From: Prosopocoilus inquinatus
Taxonomy: Eukaryota > Arthropoda > Insecta > Coleoptera > Lucanidae
Length of the DNA stretch: 64,000 bases
Reading direction: 5' to 3'
Assembly (NCBI GenBank): GCA_036172665.1
Contig: CM069870.1
Location: 43,048,001 to 43,112,000 of the forward strand
The notes under the pieces were generated by a model. That model saw nothing but the letters and a program-made list of their open reading frames with translations. It made no database searches and had not been told where the DNA came from. How positions within the stretch are numbered: position 1 is the stretch's first letter; each line of letters opens with the position of its first letter. Positions 11,977 through 24,957 of this stretch are shown here, piece by piece. A program made the translations under genes and the position numbers.

Positions 11977-12446
11977 TAAACGAAACAACACGCATTGGCG
12001 TTGTTCCTGTGATGTATCTAATCGATCCTCAATTATCTATCATGTTATTTGACGTTTGGATGGACTCCAGTAACCCTGACGTGAGATACGAAGTTCTCGG
12101 ACGCAGCAGAAGCTGGAAATAGTTTTAAACGAAACAACACGCATTAGCGTTGTTCCTGTGATGTATCTAATCGATCCTTACTTATCTATCATGTTATTTG
12201 ACGTTTGGATGGACTTCAGTAACCCTGACGTGAGATACGAAGTTCTCGGACGCAGCAGAAGCTGGAAATAGTTTTAAACGAAACAACACGTATTAGCGTT
12301 GTTCCTGTGATGTATCTAATCGATCCTTACTCATCTATCATGTTATTTGACGTTTGGATTTACTCCAGTAACTCTGATGTGAGATACAAAGTTTTTGGAC
12401 GCAGCAGAAGCTGGAAATAGTTTTGAACGAAACAACACGTATTAGC

Positions 12447-13340
12447 GTTGTTATTGTGATGTATCTAATCGATCCTTACTTATCTATCATGTTATTTGAC
12501 GTTTGGATGGACTCCAGTACGTCTGATGTGAGATACAATGTTTTTGGACGCAGCAGGAGCTGGAAATAGTTTTAAATGAAACAACACGTATTAGCGTTGT
12601 TCCTGTGCTGTATCTAAACGATCCTTACTCATATATCATGTTATTTGGCGTTTCGATGGACTCCAGTAGCTCTGATGTGAGATACGACGTTTTCGGACAC
12701 AGCAGAAGCTGGAAATAGTTTAAAACCAAACAACACGTATTAGCGTTGTTCCTGTGATGTACCTAATCGATCCTTACTCATCTATCATGTTATTTGACGT
12801 TTCGATGGACTCCAGTAACTCTAGTGTGAGATACGAAATTTTCGGACGCAGCGGAAGCTGGAAATAGTTTTAAACGAAACAACACGCATTAGCGTTGTTT
12901 CTGTGATGTATCTAATCGATCCTTACTCATCTATCATGTTATTTGACGTTTCGATGGACTCCAGTAACTCTAATGTGAGAAACGAAATTTTCGGACGCAG
13001 CAGAAGCTGGAAATAGTTTTAAACGAAACAACACGCATTAGCGTTGTTCCTGTGATGTATCTAATCGATCCTTACTTATCTATCATGTTATTTGACGTTT
13101 GGATGGACTCCAGTAACCCTGACGTGAGATAAGAAGTTCTCGGACGCAGCAGAACCTGGAAATAGTTTTAAACGAAACAACACGCATTAGCGTTGTTCCT
13201 GTGATGTATCTAATCGATCCTTACTCATCTATCATGTTATTTGACGTTTGGATTTACTCCAGTAACTCTGATGTGAGATACAAAGTTTTTGGACGCAGCA
13301 GAAGCTGGAAATAGTTTTGAACGAAACAACACGTATTAGC
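12447..13340 (+). repeat. 6-monomer HOR copy (894 bp)
   Basis: This copy runs from one GTTGTTATTG marker to the next and holds all six block types at full length (6 x 149). Private changes include CAATGTTTTTGG near 12,537 and GTTTAAAACC near 12,718. Confidence 0.8.
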
Positions 13341-13915
13341 GTTGTTATTGTGATGTATCTAATCGATCCTTACTTATCTATCATGTTATTTGACGTTTGG
13401 ATGGACTCCAGTACGTCTGATGTGAGATACAAAGTTTTTGGACGCAGCAGGAGCTGGAAATAGTTTTAAATGAAACAACACGTATTAGCGTTGTTCCTGT
13501 GCTGTATCTAATCGATCCTTACTCATATATCATGTTATTTGGCGTTTCGATGGACTCCAGTAGCTCTGATGTGAGATACGACGTTTTCGGACACAGCAGA
13601 AGCTGGAAATAGTTTTAAACCAAACAACACGTATTAGCGTTGTTCCTGTGATGTACCTAATCGATCCTTACTCATCTACCATGTTATTTGACGTTTCGAT
13701 GGACTCCAGTAATTCTAATGTGAGATACGAAATTTTCGGACGCAGCGGAAGCTGGAAAGTTTTAAACGAAACAACACGCATTAGCGTTGTTCCTGTGATG
13801 TATCTAATCGATCGTCAATTATCTATCATGTTATCAGTAACTCTGATGTGAGATACAAAGTTTTTGGACGCAGCAGAAGCTGGAAATAGTTTTGAACGAA
13901 ACAACACGTATTAGC
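13341..13915 (+). repeat. Contracted 4-monomer copy with 2-bp and 19-bp deletions
   Basis: This copy is 575 bp, equal to 4 x 149 minus 21. Near 13,757 GGAAATAGTTTTAAA is reduced to GGAAAGTTTTAAA, a 2-bp loss that removes the usual TAG stop. Near 13,834 CATGTTAT joins directly to CAGTAACTCTG, a 19-bp loss that deletes the TTGACGTTTGGATGGACTC segment. The second deletion fuses two monomer types, so two whole monomers are also missing. Together these make the 67-codon open frame at 13648-13851, which is not a gene. Confidence 0.82.
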
Positions 13916-14809
13916 GTTGTTATTGTGATGTATCTAATCGATCCTTACTTATCTATCATGTTATTTGACGTTTGGATGGACTCCAGTACGTCTGATGTGA
14001 GATACAAAGTTTTTGGACGCAGCAGGAGCTGGAAATAGTTTTAAATGAAACAACACGTATTAGCGTTGTTCCTGTGCTGTATCTAATCGATCCTTACTCA
14101 TATATCATGTTATTTGGCGTTTCGATGGACTCCAGTAGCTCTGATGTGAGATACGACGTTTTCGGACACAGCAGAAGCTGGAAATAGTTTTAAACCAAAC
14201 AACACGTATTAGCGTTGTTCCTGTGATGTACCTAATCGATCCTTACTCATCTATCATGTTATTTGACGTTTCGATGGACTCCAGTAATTCTAATGTGAGA
14301 TACGAAATTTTCGGACGCAGCGGAAGCTGGAAATAGTTTTAAACGAAACAACACGCATTAGCGTTGTTCCTGTGATGTATCTAATCGATCCTTACTCATC
14401 TATCATGTTATTTGACGTTTCGATGGACTCCAGTAACTCTAATGTGAGAAACGAAATTTTCGGACGCAGCAGAAGCTGGAAATAGTTTTAAACGAAACAA
14501 CACGCATTAGCGTTGTTCCTGTGATGTATCTAATCGATCCTTACTTATCTATCATGTTATTTGACGTTTGGATGGACTCCAGTAACCCTGACGTGAGATA
14601 AGAAGTTCTCGGACGCAGCAGAACCTGGAAATAGTTTTAAACGAAACAACACGCATTAGCGTTGTTCCTGTGATGTATCTAATCGATCCTTACTCATCTA
14701 TCATGTTATTTGACGTTTGGATTTACTCCAGTAACTCTGATGTGAGATACAAAGTTTTTGGACGCAGCAGAAGCTGGAAATAGTTTTGAACGAAACAACA
14801 CGTATTAGC
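13916..14809 (+). repeat. 6-monomer HOR copy (894 bp)
   Basis: This second full-length 6-monomer copy has the same order as the one at 12,447. It shares AGTAATTCTAATG (near 14,284) with the contracted copy just upstream (near 13,710), showing they derive from each other by recent tandem duplication. Confidence 0.8.
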
Positions 14810-17580
14810 GTTGTTATTGTGATGTATCTAATCGATCCTTACTTATCTATCATGTTATTTGACGTTTGGATGGACTCCAGTACGTCTGATGTGAGATAAA
14901 AAGTTTTTGGACGCAGCAGAAGCTGGAAATAGTTTTGAACGAAACAACACGTATTGGCGTTGTTCCTGTGATGTATCTAATCGATCCTTACTTAGCTACT
15001 ATGTTATTTGACGTTTCGAAGGACTCCAGTAACTCTAATGTGAGATACGAAATTTTCGGACGCAGCAGAAGCTGGAAATAGTTTTAAACGAAACAACACG
15101 CATTAGCGTTGTTCCTGTGATGTATCTAATCGATCCTTACTTATCTATCATGTTATTTGACGTTTGGATGGACTCCAGTAACCCTGACGTGAGATACGAA
15201 GTTCTCGGACGCAGCAGAACCTGGAAATAGTTTTAAACGAAACAACACGCTTTGGCGTTGTTCCTGTGATGTATCTAATCGATCCTTACTCATCTATCAT
15301 GTTATTTGGCGTTTCGATGGACTCCAGTACGTCTGATGTGAGATAAAAAGTTTTTGGACGCAGCAGAAGCTGGAAATAGTTTTGAACGAAACAACACGTA
15401 TTGGCGTTGTTCCTGTGATGTATCTAATCGATCCTTACTTAGCTACTATGTTATTTGACGTTTCGAAGGACTCCAGTAACTCTAATGTGAGATACGAAAT
15501 TTTTGGACGCAGCAGGAGCTGGAAATAGTTTTAAACGAAACAACACGCATTAGCGTTGTTCCTGTGATGTACCTAATCGATCCTTACTCATCTATCATGT
15601 TATTTGACGTTTCGATGGACTCCAGTAACTCTAATGTGAGATACGAAGTTCTCGGACGCAGCTGAAGCTGGAAATAGTTTTAAATGAAACAACACGTATT
15701 AGCGTTGTTCCTGTGATGTATCTAAACGATCCTTACTTATCTAACATGCTATTTGACGTTTGGATATACTCCAGTAAATCAGATGTGAGATACAAAGTTT
15801 TTGGACGCAGCAGGAGCTGGAAATAGTTTTAAACGAAACAACACCTATTAGCGTTGTTCCTGTGCTGTATCTAATCGATCCTTACTCATATATCATGTTA
15901 TTTGGCGTTTCGATGGACTCCAGTAACTTTGATGTGAGATACGAAGTTCTCGGACGCAGCTGAAGCTGGAAATAGTTTTAAACGAAACAACACGTATTAG
16001 CGTTGTTCCTGTGATGTACCTAATCGATCCTTACTCATCTATCATGTTATTTGACGTTTCGATGGACTCCAGTAACTCTAATGTGAGATACGAAATTCTC
16101 GGACGCAGCAGAACCTGGAAATAGTTTTAAACGAAACAACACGCATTAGCGTTGTTCCTGTGATGTATCTAATCGATCCTTACTCATCTATCATGTTATT
16201 TGGCGTTTCGATGGACTCCAGTAACTTTGATGGGAGATACGAAGTTCTCGGACGCAGCTGAAGCTGGAAATAGTTTTAAATGAAACAACACGTATTAGCG
16301 TTGTTCCTGTGATGTATCTAAACGATCCTTACTTATCTAATATGTTATTTGACGTTTGGATGGACTCCAGTAAGTCTGATGTGAGATACCAAGTTTTTGG
16401 ACGCAGCAGGAACTGGAAATAGTTTTAAACGAAACAACACGTATTAGCGTTGTTCCTGTGCTGTATCTAATCGATCCTTACTCATATATCATGTTATTTG
16501 GCGTTTCGATGGACTCCAGTAACTTTGATGTGAGATACGAAGTTCTCGGACGCAGCTGAAGCTGGAAATAGTTTTAAATGAAACAACAAGTATTAGCGTT
16601 GTTCCTGTGATGTATCTAAACGATCCTTACTTATCTAACATGTTATTTGACGTTTGGATGGACTCCAATAAGTCTGATGTGAGATACAAAGTTTTTGGAC
16701 GCAGCAGGAGCTGGAAATAGTTTTAAACGAAACAACACGCATTAGCGTTGTTCCTGTGATGTATCTAATCGATCCTTACTCATCTATCATGTTATTTGAC
16801 GTTTGGATGGACTCCAGTAACTCTGATGTGAGATACAAAGTTTTTGGACGCAGCAGAAGCTGGAAATAGTTTTGAACGAAACAACACGTATTAGCGTTGT
16901 TCCTGTGATGTATCTAATCGATCCTTACTTAGCTACTATGTTATTTGACGTTTCGATGGACTCCAGTAACTCTAATGTGAGATACGAAATTTTCGGACGC
17001 AGCAGAAGCTGGAAATAGTTTTAAACGAAACAACACGCATTAGCGTTGTTCCTGTGATGTATCTAATCGATCCTTACTCATCTATCATGTTATTTGGCGT
17101 TTCGATGGACTCCAGTAACTTTGATGTGAGATACGAAGTTCTCGGACGCAGCTGAAGCTGGAAATAGTTTTAAATGAAACAACACGTATTAGCGTTGTTC
17201 CTGTGATGTATCTAAACGATCCTTACTTATCTAACATGTTATTTGACGTTTGGATGGACTCCAGTAAATCTGATGTGAGATACAAAGTTTTTGGACGCAG
17301 CAGGAGCTGGAAATAGTTTTAAACGAAACAACACGTATTAGCGTTGTTCCTGTGCTGCATCTAATCGATCCTTACTCATATATCATGTTATTTGGCGTTT
17401 CGATGGACTCCAGTAACTTTGATGTGAGATACGAAGTTCTCGGACGCAGCTGAAGCTGGAAATAGTTTTAAATGAAACAACACGTATTAGCGTTGTTCCT
17501 GTGATGTATCTAATCGATCCTTACTCATCTATCATGTTATTTGGCGTTTCGATGGACTCCAGTAGCTCTGATGTGAGACA

Positions 17581-18038
17581 CGACGTTTTCTGAGGCAGCA
17601 GAAGCTCTAAATAGATTTAAACGAAACAACACGCATTAGCGTTCTTCCTGTGATGTATCTAATCGATCCTTACTCATCTATCATGTTATTTGGCGTTTCG
17701 ATGGACTCCAGTAACTTTGATGTGAGATACGAAGTTCTCGGACGCAGCTGAAGCTGGAAATAGTTTTAAACGAAACAACACGCATTAGCGTTGTTCCTGT
17801 GATGTATCTAATCGATCCTTAATTATCTATCATGTTATTTGACGTTTGGATGGACTCCAGTAACCCTGACGTGAGATACGAAGTTCTCGGACGCAGCAGA
17901 AGCTGGAAATAGTTTTAAACGAAACAACACGCATTAGCGTTGTTCCTGTGATGTATCTAATCGATCCTTACTTATCTATCATGTTATTTGACGTTTGGAT
18001 GGACTCCAGTAGCTCTGATGTGAGATACGACGTTTTCT
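17581..18038 (+). repeat. Diverged TCTGAGG monomer pair, 447 bp apart (representative)
   Basis: Two monomers with GACGTTTTCTGAGG in place of GACGTTTTCGGACG stand three monomers apart (TGAGG at 17591 and 18038). The first continues CAGCAGAAGCTCTAAATAGATTT and the second CAGCACAAGGTGGAAATAGATTT, so several substitutions cluster within about 30 bp. Each is followed by a monomer with GTTCTTCC. The pair is repeated in the regular family-B copies. A clustered set of changes suggests an older, diverged monomer lineage kept by unit-level copying. Confidence 0.75.
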
Positions 18039-18724
18039 GAGGCAGCACAAGGTGGAAATAGATTTAAACGAAACAACACGCATTAGCGTTCTTCCTGTGA
18101 TGTATCTAATCGATCCTTACTCATCTATCATGTTATTTGGCGTTTCGATGGACTCCAGTAACTTTGATGTGAGATACGAAGTTCTCGGACGCAGCTGAAG
18201 CTGGAAATAGTTTTGAATGAAACAACACGTATTAGCGTTGTTCCTGTGATGTATCTAAACGATCCTTACTTATCTAACATGTTATTTGACGTTTGGATGG
18301 ACTCCAGTAAGTCTGATGTGAGATACAAAGTTCTTGGACGCAGCAGGAGCTGGAAATAGTTTTAAACGAAACAACACGTATTAGCGTTGTTCCTGTGCTG
18401 TATCTAATCGATCCTTACTCATATATCATGTTATTTGGCGTTTCGATGGACTCCAGTAACTTTGATGTGAGATACGAAGTTCTCGGACGCAGCTGAAGCT
18501 GGAAATAGTTTTAAATGAAACAACAAGTATTAGCGTTGTTCCTGTGATGTATCTAAACGATCCTTACTTATCTAACATGTTATTTGACGTTTGGATGGAC
18601 TCCAGTAAGTCTGATGTGAGATACAAAGTTCTCGGACGCAGCGGAAGCTGGAAATAGTTTTAAATGAAACAACATGTATTAGCGTTGTTCCTGTGATGTA
18701 TCTAAACCATCCTTACTTATCTAA

Positions 18725-18730
18725 CATTGT
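18725..18730 (+). other. AACATTGTT one-base insertion marking HOR-B units (representative)
   Basis: The usual AACATGTT reads AACATTGTT, in a monomer also carrying CATGTATTAG and AAACCATCC in most copies. It recurs at 23345, 28114, 32287, 38397, 43017, 46743, 53598 and 55387. Its presence in each unit explains why the family-B unit is 4,620 rather than 4,619 bp. Confidence 0.85.
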
Positions 18731-20188
18731 TATTTGACGTTTGGATGGGCTCCAGTAAGTCTGATGTGAGATACCAAGTTTTTGGACGCAGCAGGAGCTG
18801 GAAATAGTTTTAAACGAAACAACACGTATTAGCGTTGTTCCTGTGCTGTATCTAATCGATCCTTACTCATATATCATGTTATTTGGCGTTTCGATGGACT
18901 CCAGTAACTTTGATGTGAGATACGAAGTTCTCGGACGCAGCTGAAGCTGGAAATAGTTTTAAATGAAACAACACGTATTAGCGTTGTTCCTGTGATGTAT
19001 CTAAACGATCCTTACTTATCTAACATGTTATTTGACGTTTGGATGGACTCCAGTAAGTCTGATGTGAGATACAAAGTTTTTGGACGCAGCAGGAGCTGGA
19101 AATAGTTTTAAACGAAACAACACGCATTAGCGTTGTTCCTGTGATGTATCTAATCGATCCTTACTCATCTATCATGTTATTTGACGCTTCGATGGACTCC
19201 AGTAACTCTAATGTGAGAAACGAAATTTTCGGACGCAGCAGAAGCTGGAAATAGTTTTAAACGAAACAACACGCATTAGCGTTGTTCCTGTGATGTATCT
19301 AATCGATCCTTACTTATCTATCATGTTATTTGACGTTTGGATGGACTCCAGTAACCCTGACTTGAGATACGAAGTTCTCGGACGCAGCAGAACCTGGAAA
19401 TAGTTTTAAACGAAACAACACGCATTAGCGTTGTTCCTGTGATGTATTTAATCGATCTTTACTCATCTATCATGTTATTTGGCGTTTCGATGAACTCCAG
19501 TAACTTTGATGGGAGATACGAAGTTCTCGGACGCAGCTGAAGCTGGAAATAGTTTTAAATGAAACAACACGTATTAGCGTTGTTCCTGTGATGTATCTAA
19601 ACGATCCTTACTTATCTAACATGTTATTTGACGTTTGGATGGACTCCAGTAAGTCTGATGTGAGATACAAAGTTCTTGGACGCAGCAGGAGCTGGAAATA
19701 GTTTTAAACGAAACAACACGTATTAGCGTTGTTCCTGTGCTGTATCTAATCGATCCTTACTCATATATCATGTTATTTGGCGTTTCGATGGACTCCAGTA
19801 ACTTTGATGTGAGATACGAAGTTCTCGGACGCAGCTGAAGCTGGAAATAGTTTTAAATGAAACAACACGTATTACCGTTGTTCCTGTGATGTATCTAAAC
19901 GATCCTTACTTATCTAACATGTTATTTGACGTTTGGATATACTCCAGTAAGTCTGATGTGAGATACAAAGTTTTTGGACGCAGCAGGAGCTGGAAATAGT
20001 TTTAAACGAAACAACACGCATTAGCGTTGTTCCTGTGATGTATCTAATCGATCCTTACTCATCTATCATGTTATTTGACGTTTGGATGGACTCCAGTAAC
20101 TCTGATGTGAGATACAAAGTTTTTGGACGCAGCAGGAGCTGGAAATAGTTTTAAACGAAACAACACGCATTAGCGTTGTTCCTGTGAT

Positions 20189-23100
20189 GTACCTAATCGA
20201 TCCTTACTCATCTATCATGTTATTTGACGTTTCGATGGACTCCAGTAACTCTAATGTGAGATACGAAGTTCTCGGACGCAGCTGAAGCTGGAAATAGTTT
20301 TAAATGAAACAACACGTATTAGCGTTGTTCCTGTGATGTATCTAAACGATCCTTACTTATCTAACATGCTATTTGACGTTTGGATGGACTCCAGTAAATC
20401 AGATGTGAGATACAAAGTTTTTGGACGCAGCAGGAGCTGGAAATAGTTTTAAACGAAACAACACCTATTAGCGTTGTTCCTGTGCTGTATCTAATCGATC
20501 CTTACTCATATATCATGTTATTTGGCGTTTCGATGGACTCCAGTAACTTTGATGTGAGATACGAAGTTCTCGGACGCAGCTGAAGCTGGAAATAGTTTTA
20601 AACGAAACAACACGTATTAGCGTTGTTCCTGTGATGTACCTAATCGATCCTTACTCATCTATCATGTTATTTGACGTTTCGATGGACTCCAGTAACTCTA
20701 ATGTGAGATACGAAATTCTCGGACGCAGCAGAACCTGGAAATAGTTTTAAACGAAACAACACGCATTAGCGTTGTTCCTGTGATGTATCTAATCGATCCT
20801 TACTCATCTATCATGTTATTTGGCGTTTCGATGGACTCCAGTAACTTTGATGGGAGATACGAAGTTCTCGGACGCAGCTGAAGCTGGAAATAGTTTTAAA
20901 TGAAACAACACGTATTAGCGTTGTTCCTGTGATGTATCTAAACGATCCTTACTTATCTAATATGTTATTTGACGTTTGGATGGACTCCAGTAAGTCTGAT
21001 GTGAGATACCAAGTTTTTGGACGCAGCAGGAACTGGAAATAGTTTTAAACGAAACAACACGTATTAGCGTTGTTCCTGTGCTGTATCTAATCGATCCTTA
21101 CTCATATATCATGTTATTTGCCGTTTCGATGGACTCCAGTAACTTTGATGTGAGATACGAAGTTCTCGGACGCAGCTGAAGCTGGAAATAGTTTTAAATG
21201 AAACAACAAGTATTAGCGTTGTTCCTGTGATGTATCTAAACGATCCTTACTTATCTAACATGTTATTTGACGTTTGGATGGACTCCAATAAGTCTGATGT
21301 GAGATACAAAGTTTTTGGACGCAGCAGGAGCTGGAAATAGTTTTAAACGAAACAACACGCATTAGCGTTGTTCCTGTGATGTATCTAATCGATCCTTACT
21401 CATCTATCATGTTATTTGACGTTTGGATGGACTCCAGTAACTCTGATGTGAGATACAAAGTTTTTGGACGCAGCAGAAGCTGGAAATAGTTTTGAACGAA
21501 ACAACACGTATTAGCGTTGTTCCTGTGATGTATCTAATCGATCCTTACTTAGCTACTATGTTATTTGACGTTTCGATGGACTCCAGTAACTCTAATGTGA
21601 GATACGAAATTTTCGGACGCAGCAGAAGCTGGAAATAGTTTTAAACGAAACAACACGCATTAGCGTTGTTCCTGTGATGTATCTAATCGATCCTTACTCA
21701 TCTATCATGTTATTTGGCGTTTCGATGGACTCCAGTAACTTTGATGTGAGATACGAAGTTCTCGGACGCAGCTGAAGCTGGAAATAGTTTTAAATGAAAC
21801 AACACGTATTAGCGTTGTTCCTGTGATGTATCTAAACGATCCTTACTTATCTAACATGTTATTTGACGTTTGGATGGACTCCAGTAAATCTGATGTGAGA
21901 TACAAAGTTTTTGGACGCAGCAGGAGCTGGAAATAGTTTTAAACGAAACAACACGTATTAGCGTTGTTCCTGTGCTGCATCTAATCGATCCTTACTCATA
22001 TATCATGTTATTTGGCGTTTCGATGGACTCCAGTAACTTTGATGTGAGATACGAAGTTCTCGGACGCAGCTGAAGCTGGAAATAGTTTTAAATGAAACAA
22101 CACGTATTAGCGTTGTTCCTGTGATGTATCTAATCGATCCTTACTCATCTATCATGTTATTTGGCGTTTCGATGGACTCCAGTAGCTCTGATGTGAGACA
22201 CGACGTTTTCTGAGGCAGCAGAAGCTCTAAATAGATTTAAACGAAACAACACGCATTAGCGTTCTTCCTGTGATGTATCTAATCGATCCTTACTCATCTA
22301 TCATGTTATTTGGCGTTTCGATGGACTCCAGTAACTTTGATGTGAGATACGAAGTTCTCGGACGCAGCTGAAGCTGGAAATAGTTTTAAACGAAACAACA
22401 CGCATTAGCGTTGTTCCTGTGATGTATCTAATCGATCCTTAATTATCTATCATGTTATTTGACGTTTGGATGGACTCCAGTAACCCTGACGTGAGATACG
22501 AAGTTCTCGGACGCAGCAGAAGCTGGAAATAGTTTTAAACGAAACAACACGCATTAGCGTTGTTCCTGTGATGTATCTAATCGATCCTTACTTATCTATC
22601 ATGTTATTTGACGTTTGGATGGACTCCAGTAGCTCTGATGTGAGATACGACGTTTTCTGAGGTAGCACAAGGTGGAAATAGATTTAAACGAAACAACACG
22701 CATTAGCGTTCTTCCTGTGATGTATCTAATCGATCCTTACTCATCTATCATGTTATTTGGCGTTTCGATGGACTCCAGTAACTTTGATGTGAGATACGAA
22801 GTTCTCGGACGCAGCTGAAGCTGGAAATAGTTTTGAATGAAACAACACGTATTAGCGTTGTTCCTGTGATGTATCTAAACGATCCTTACTTATCTAACAT
22901 GTTATTTGACGTTTGGATGGACTCCAGTAAGTCTGATGTGAGATACAAAGTTCTTGGACGCAGCAGGAGCTGGAAATAGTTTTAAACGAAACAACACGTA
23001 TTAGCGTTGTTCCTGTGCTGTATCTAATCGATCCTTACTCATATATCATGTTATTTGGCGTTTCGATGGACTCCAGCAACTTTGATGTGAGATACGAAGT

Positions 23101-24957
23101 TCTCGGACGCAGCTGAAGCTGGAAATAGTTTTAAATGAAACAACAAGTATTAGCGTTGTTCCTGTGATGTATCTAAACGATCCTTACTTATCTAACATGT
23201 TATTTGACGTTTGGATGGACTCCAGTAAGTCTGATGTGAGATACAAAGTTCTCGGACGCAGCGGAAGCTGGAAATAGTTTTAAATGAAACAACATGTATT
23301 AGCGTTGTTCCTGTGATGTATCTAAACCATCCTTACTTATCTAACATTGTTATTTGACGTTTGGATGGGCTCCAGTAAGTCTGATGTGAGATACCAAGTT
23401 TTTGGACGCAGCAGGAGCTGGAAATAGTTTTAAACGAAACAACACGTATTAGCGTTGTTCCTGTGCTGTATCTAATCGATCCTTACTCATATATCATGTT
23501 ATTTGGCGTTTCGATGGACTCCAGTAACTTTGATGTGATATACGAAGTTCTCGGACGCAGCTGAAGCTGGAAATAGTTTTAAATGAAACAACACGTATTA
23601 GCGTTGTTCCTGTGATGTATCTAAACGATCCTTACTTATCTAACATGTTATTTGACGTTTGGATGGACTCCAGTAAGTCTGATGTGAGATACAAAGTTTT
23701 TGGACGCAGCAGGAGCTGGAAATAGTTTTAAACGAAACAACACGCATTAGCGTTGTTCCTGTGATGTATCTAATCGATCCTTACTCATCTATCATGTTAT
23801 TTGACGCTTCGATGGACTCCAGTAACTCTAATGTGAGAAACGAAATTTTCGGACGCAGCAGAAGCTGGAAATAGTTTTAAACGAAACAACACGCATTAGC
23901 GTTGTTCCTGTGATGTATCTAATCGATCCTTACTCATATATCATGTTATTTGGCGTTTCGATGGACTCCAGTAACTTTGATGTGAGATACGAAGTTCTCG
24001 GACGCAGCTGAAGCTGGAAATAGTTTTAAATGAAACAACACGTATTAGCGTTGTTCCTGTGATGTATCTAAACGATCCTTACTTATCTAACATGTTATTT
24101 GACGTTTGGATGGACTCCAGTAAGTCTGATGTGAGATACAAAGTTTTTGGACGCAGCAGGAGCTGGAAATAGTTTTAAACGAAACAACACGCATTAGCGT
24201 TGTTCCTGTGATGTATCTAATCGATCCTTACTCATATATCATGTTATTTGGCGTTTCGATGGACTCCAGTAACTTTGATGTGAGATACGAAGTTCTCGGA
24301 CGCAGCTGAAGCTGGAAATAGTTTTAAATGAAACAACACGTATTAGCGTTGTTCCTGTGATGTATCTAAACGATCCTTACTTATCTAACATGTTATTTGA
24401 CGTTTGGATGGACTCCAGTAAGTCTGATGTGAGATACAAAGTTCTTGGACGCAGCAGGAGCTGGAAATAGTTTTAAACGAAACAACACGTATTAGCGTTG
24501 TTCCTGTGCTGTATCTAATCGATCCTTACTCATATATCATGTTATTTGGCGTTTCGATGGACTCCAGTAACTTTGATGTGAGATACGAAGTTCTCGGACG
24601 CAGCTGAAGCTGGAAATAGTTTTAAATGAAACAACACGTATTACCGTTGTTCCTGTGATGTATCTAAACGATCCTTACTTATCTAACATGTTATTTGACG
24701 TTTGGATATACTCCAGTAAGTCTGATGTGAGATACAAAGTTTTTGGACGCAGCAGGAGCTGGAAATAGTTTTAAACGAAACAACACGCATTAGCGTTGTT
24801 CCTGTGATGTATCTAATCGATCCTTACTCATCTATCATGTTATTTGACGTTTGGATGGACTCCAGTAACTCTGATGTGAGATACAAAGTTTTTGGACGCA
24901 GCAGGAGCTGGAAATAGTTTTAAACGAAACAACACGCATTAGCGTTGTTCCTGTGAT
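20189..24957 (+). repeat. HOR-B copy 2 (32 monomers, 4,769 bp)
   Basis: This copy is one monomer longer than copy 1. The change lies at about 23.9-24.3 kb, where the CCCTGACTTGAG and GATGAACTCC monomers of other copies are replaced by alternating CTTTGATG and GTCTGATG monomers. Private variants include TTTGCCGTTTCG near 21,118 (shared with copy 3) and GATGTGATATACG near 23,532. Confidence 0.86.

Larger units (their letters stand above)
10821..15568 (+). repeat. Transitional block based on a 6-monomer, 894-bp HOR
   Basis: The marker GTTGTTATTG occurs at 10821, 12447, 13341, 13916 and 14810. Spacings are 1,626 (11 monomers minus 13 bp), 894 (6 monomers), 575 (4 monomers minus 21 bp) and 894 bp. 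The six types in order carry GTACGTCTGATG, GGACACAGC with AGCTCTGATG, AAACCAAAC with GTACCT and CGGAAG, GAGAAACG, GAGATAAGAAG with ACCTGG, and GATTTACTCC. After 14,810 the order becomes mixed, with GAGATAAAAAG monomers and a 447-bp (3-monomer) repeat of the CGAAGGACTCC variant at 15017 and 15464. The right edge is set at the first family-B marker, GTACCTAAT, at 15569. Confidence 0.83.
15569..20188 (+). repeat. HOR-B copy 1 (31 monomers, 4,620 bp)
   Basis: This copy runs between consecutive GTACCTAAT markers. It is nearly the same as copy 2 over its first part: for example ACACCTATTAG at 15,841 and 20,461 falls at the same relative position. A visible difference is GGATATACTCC near 15,763 against GGATGGACTCC in copy 2. 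It also holds a CCCTGACTTGAG monomer near 19,359 and GATGAACTCC near 19,490. Confidence 0.87.

Noticed and set aside
13648..13851. 67-codon open reading frame on the + strand
   Set aside because: It is open only because of a 2-bp loss that removes the TAG stop and a 19-bp loss downstream. It is repeat sequence, with a GTG start and no recognisable protein features.
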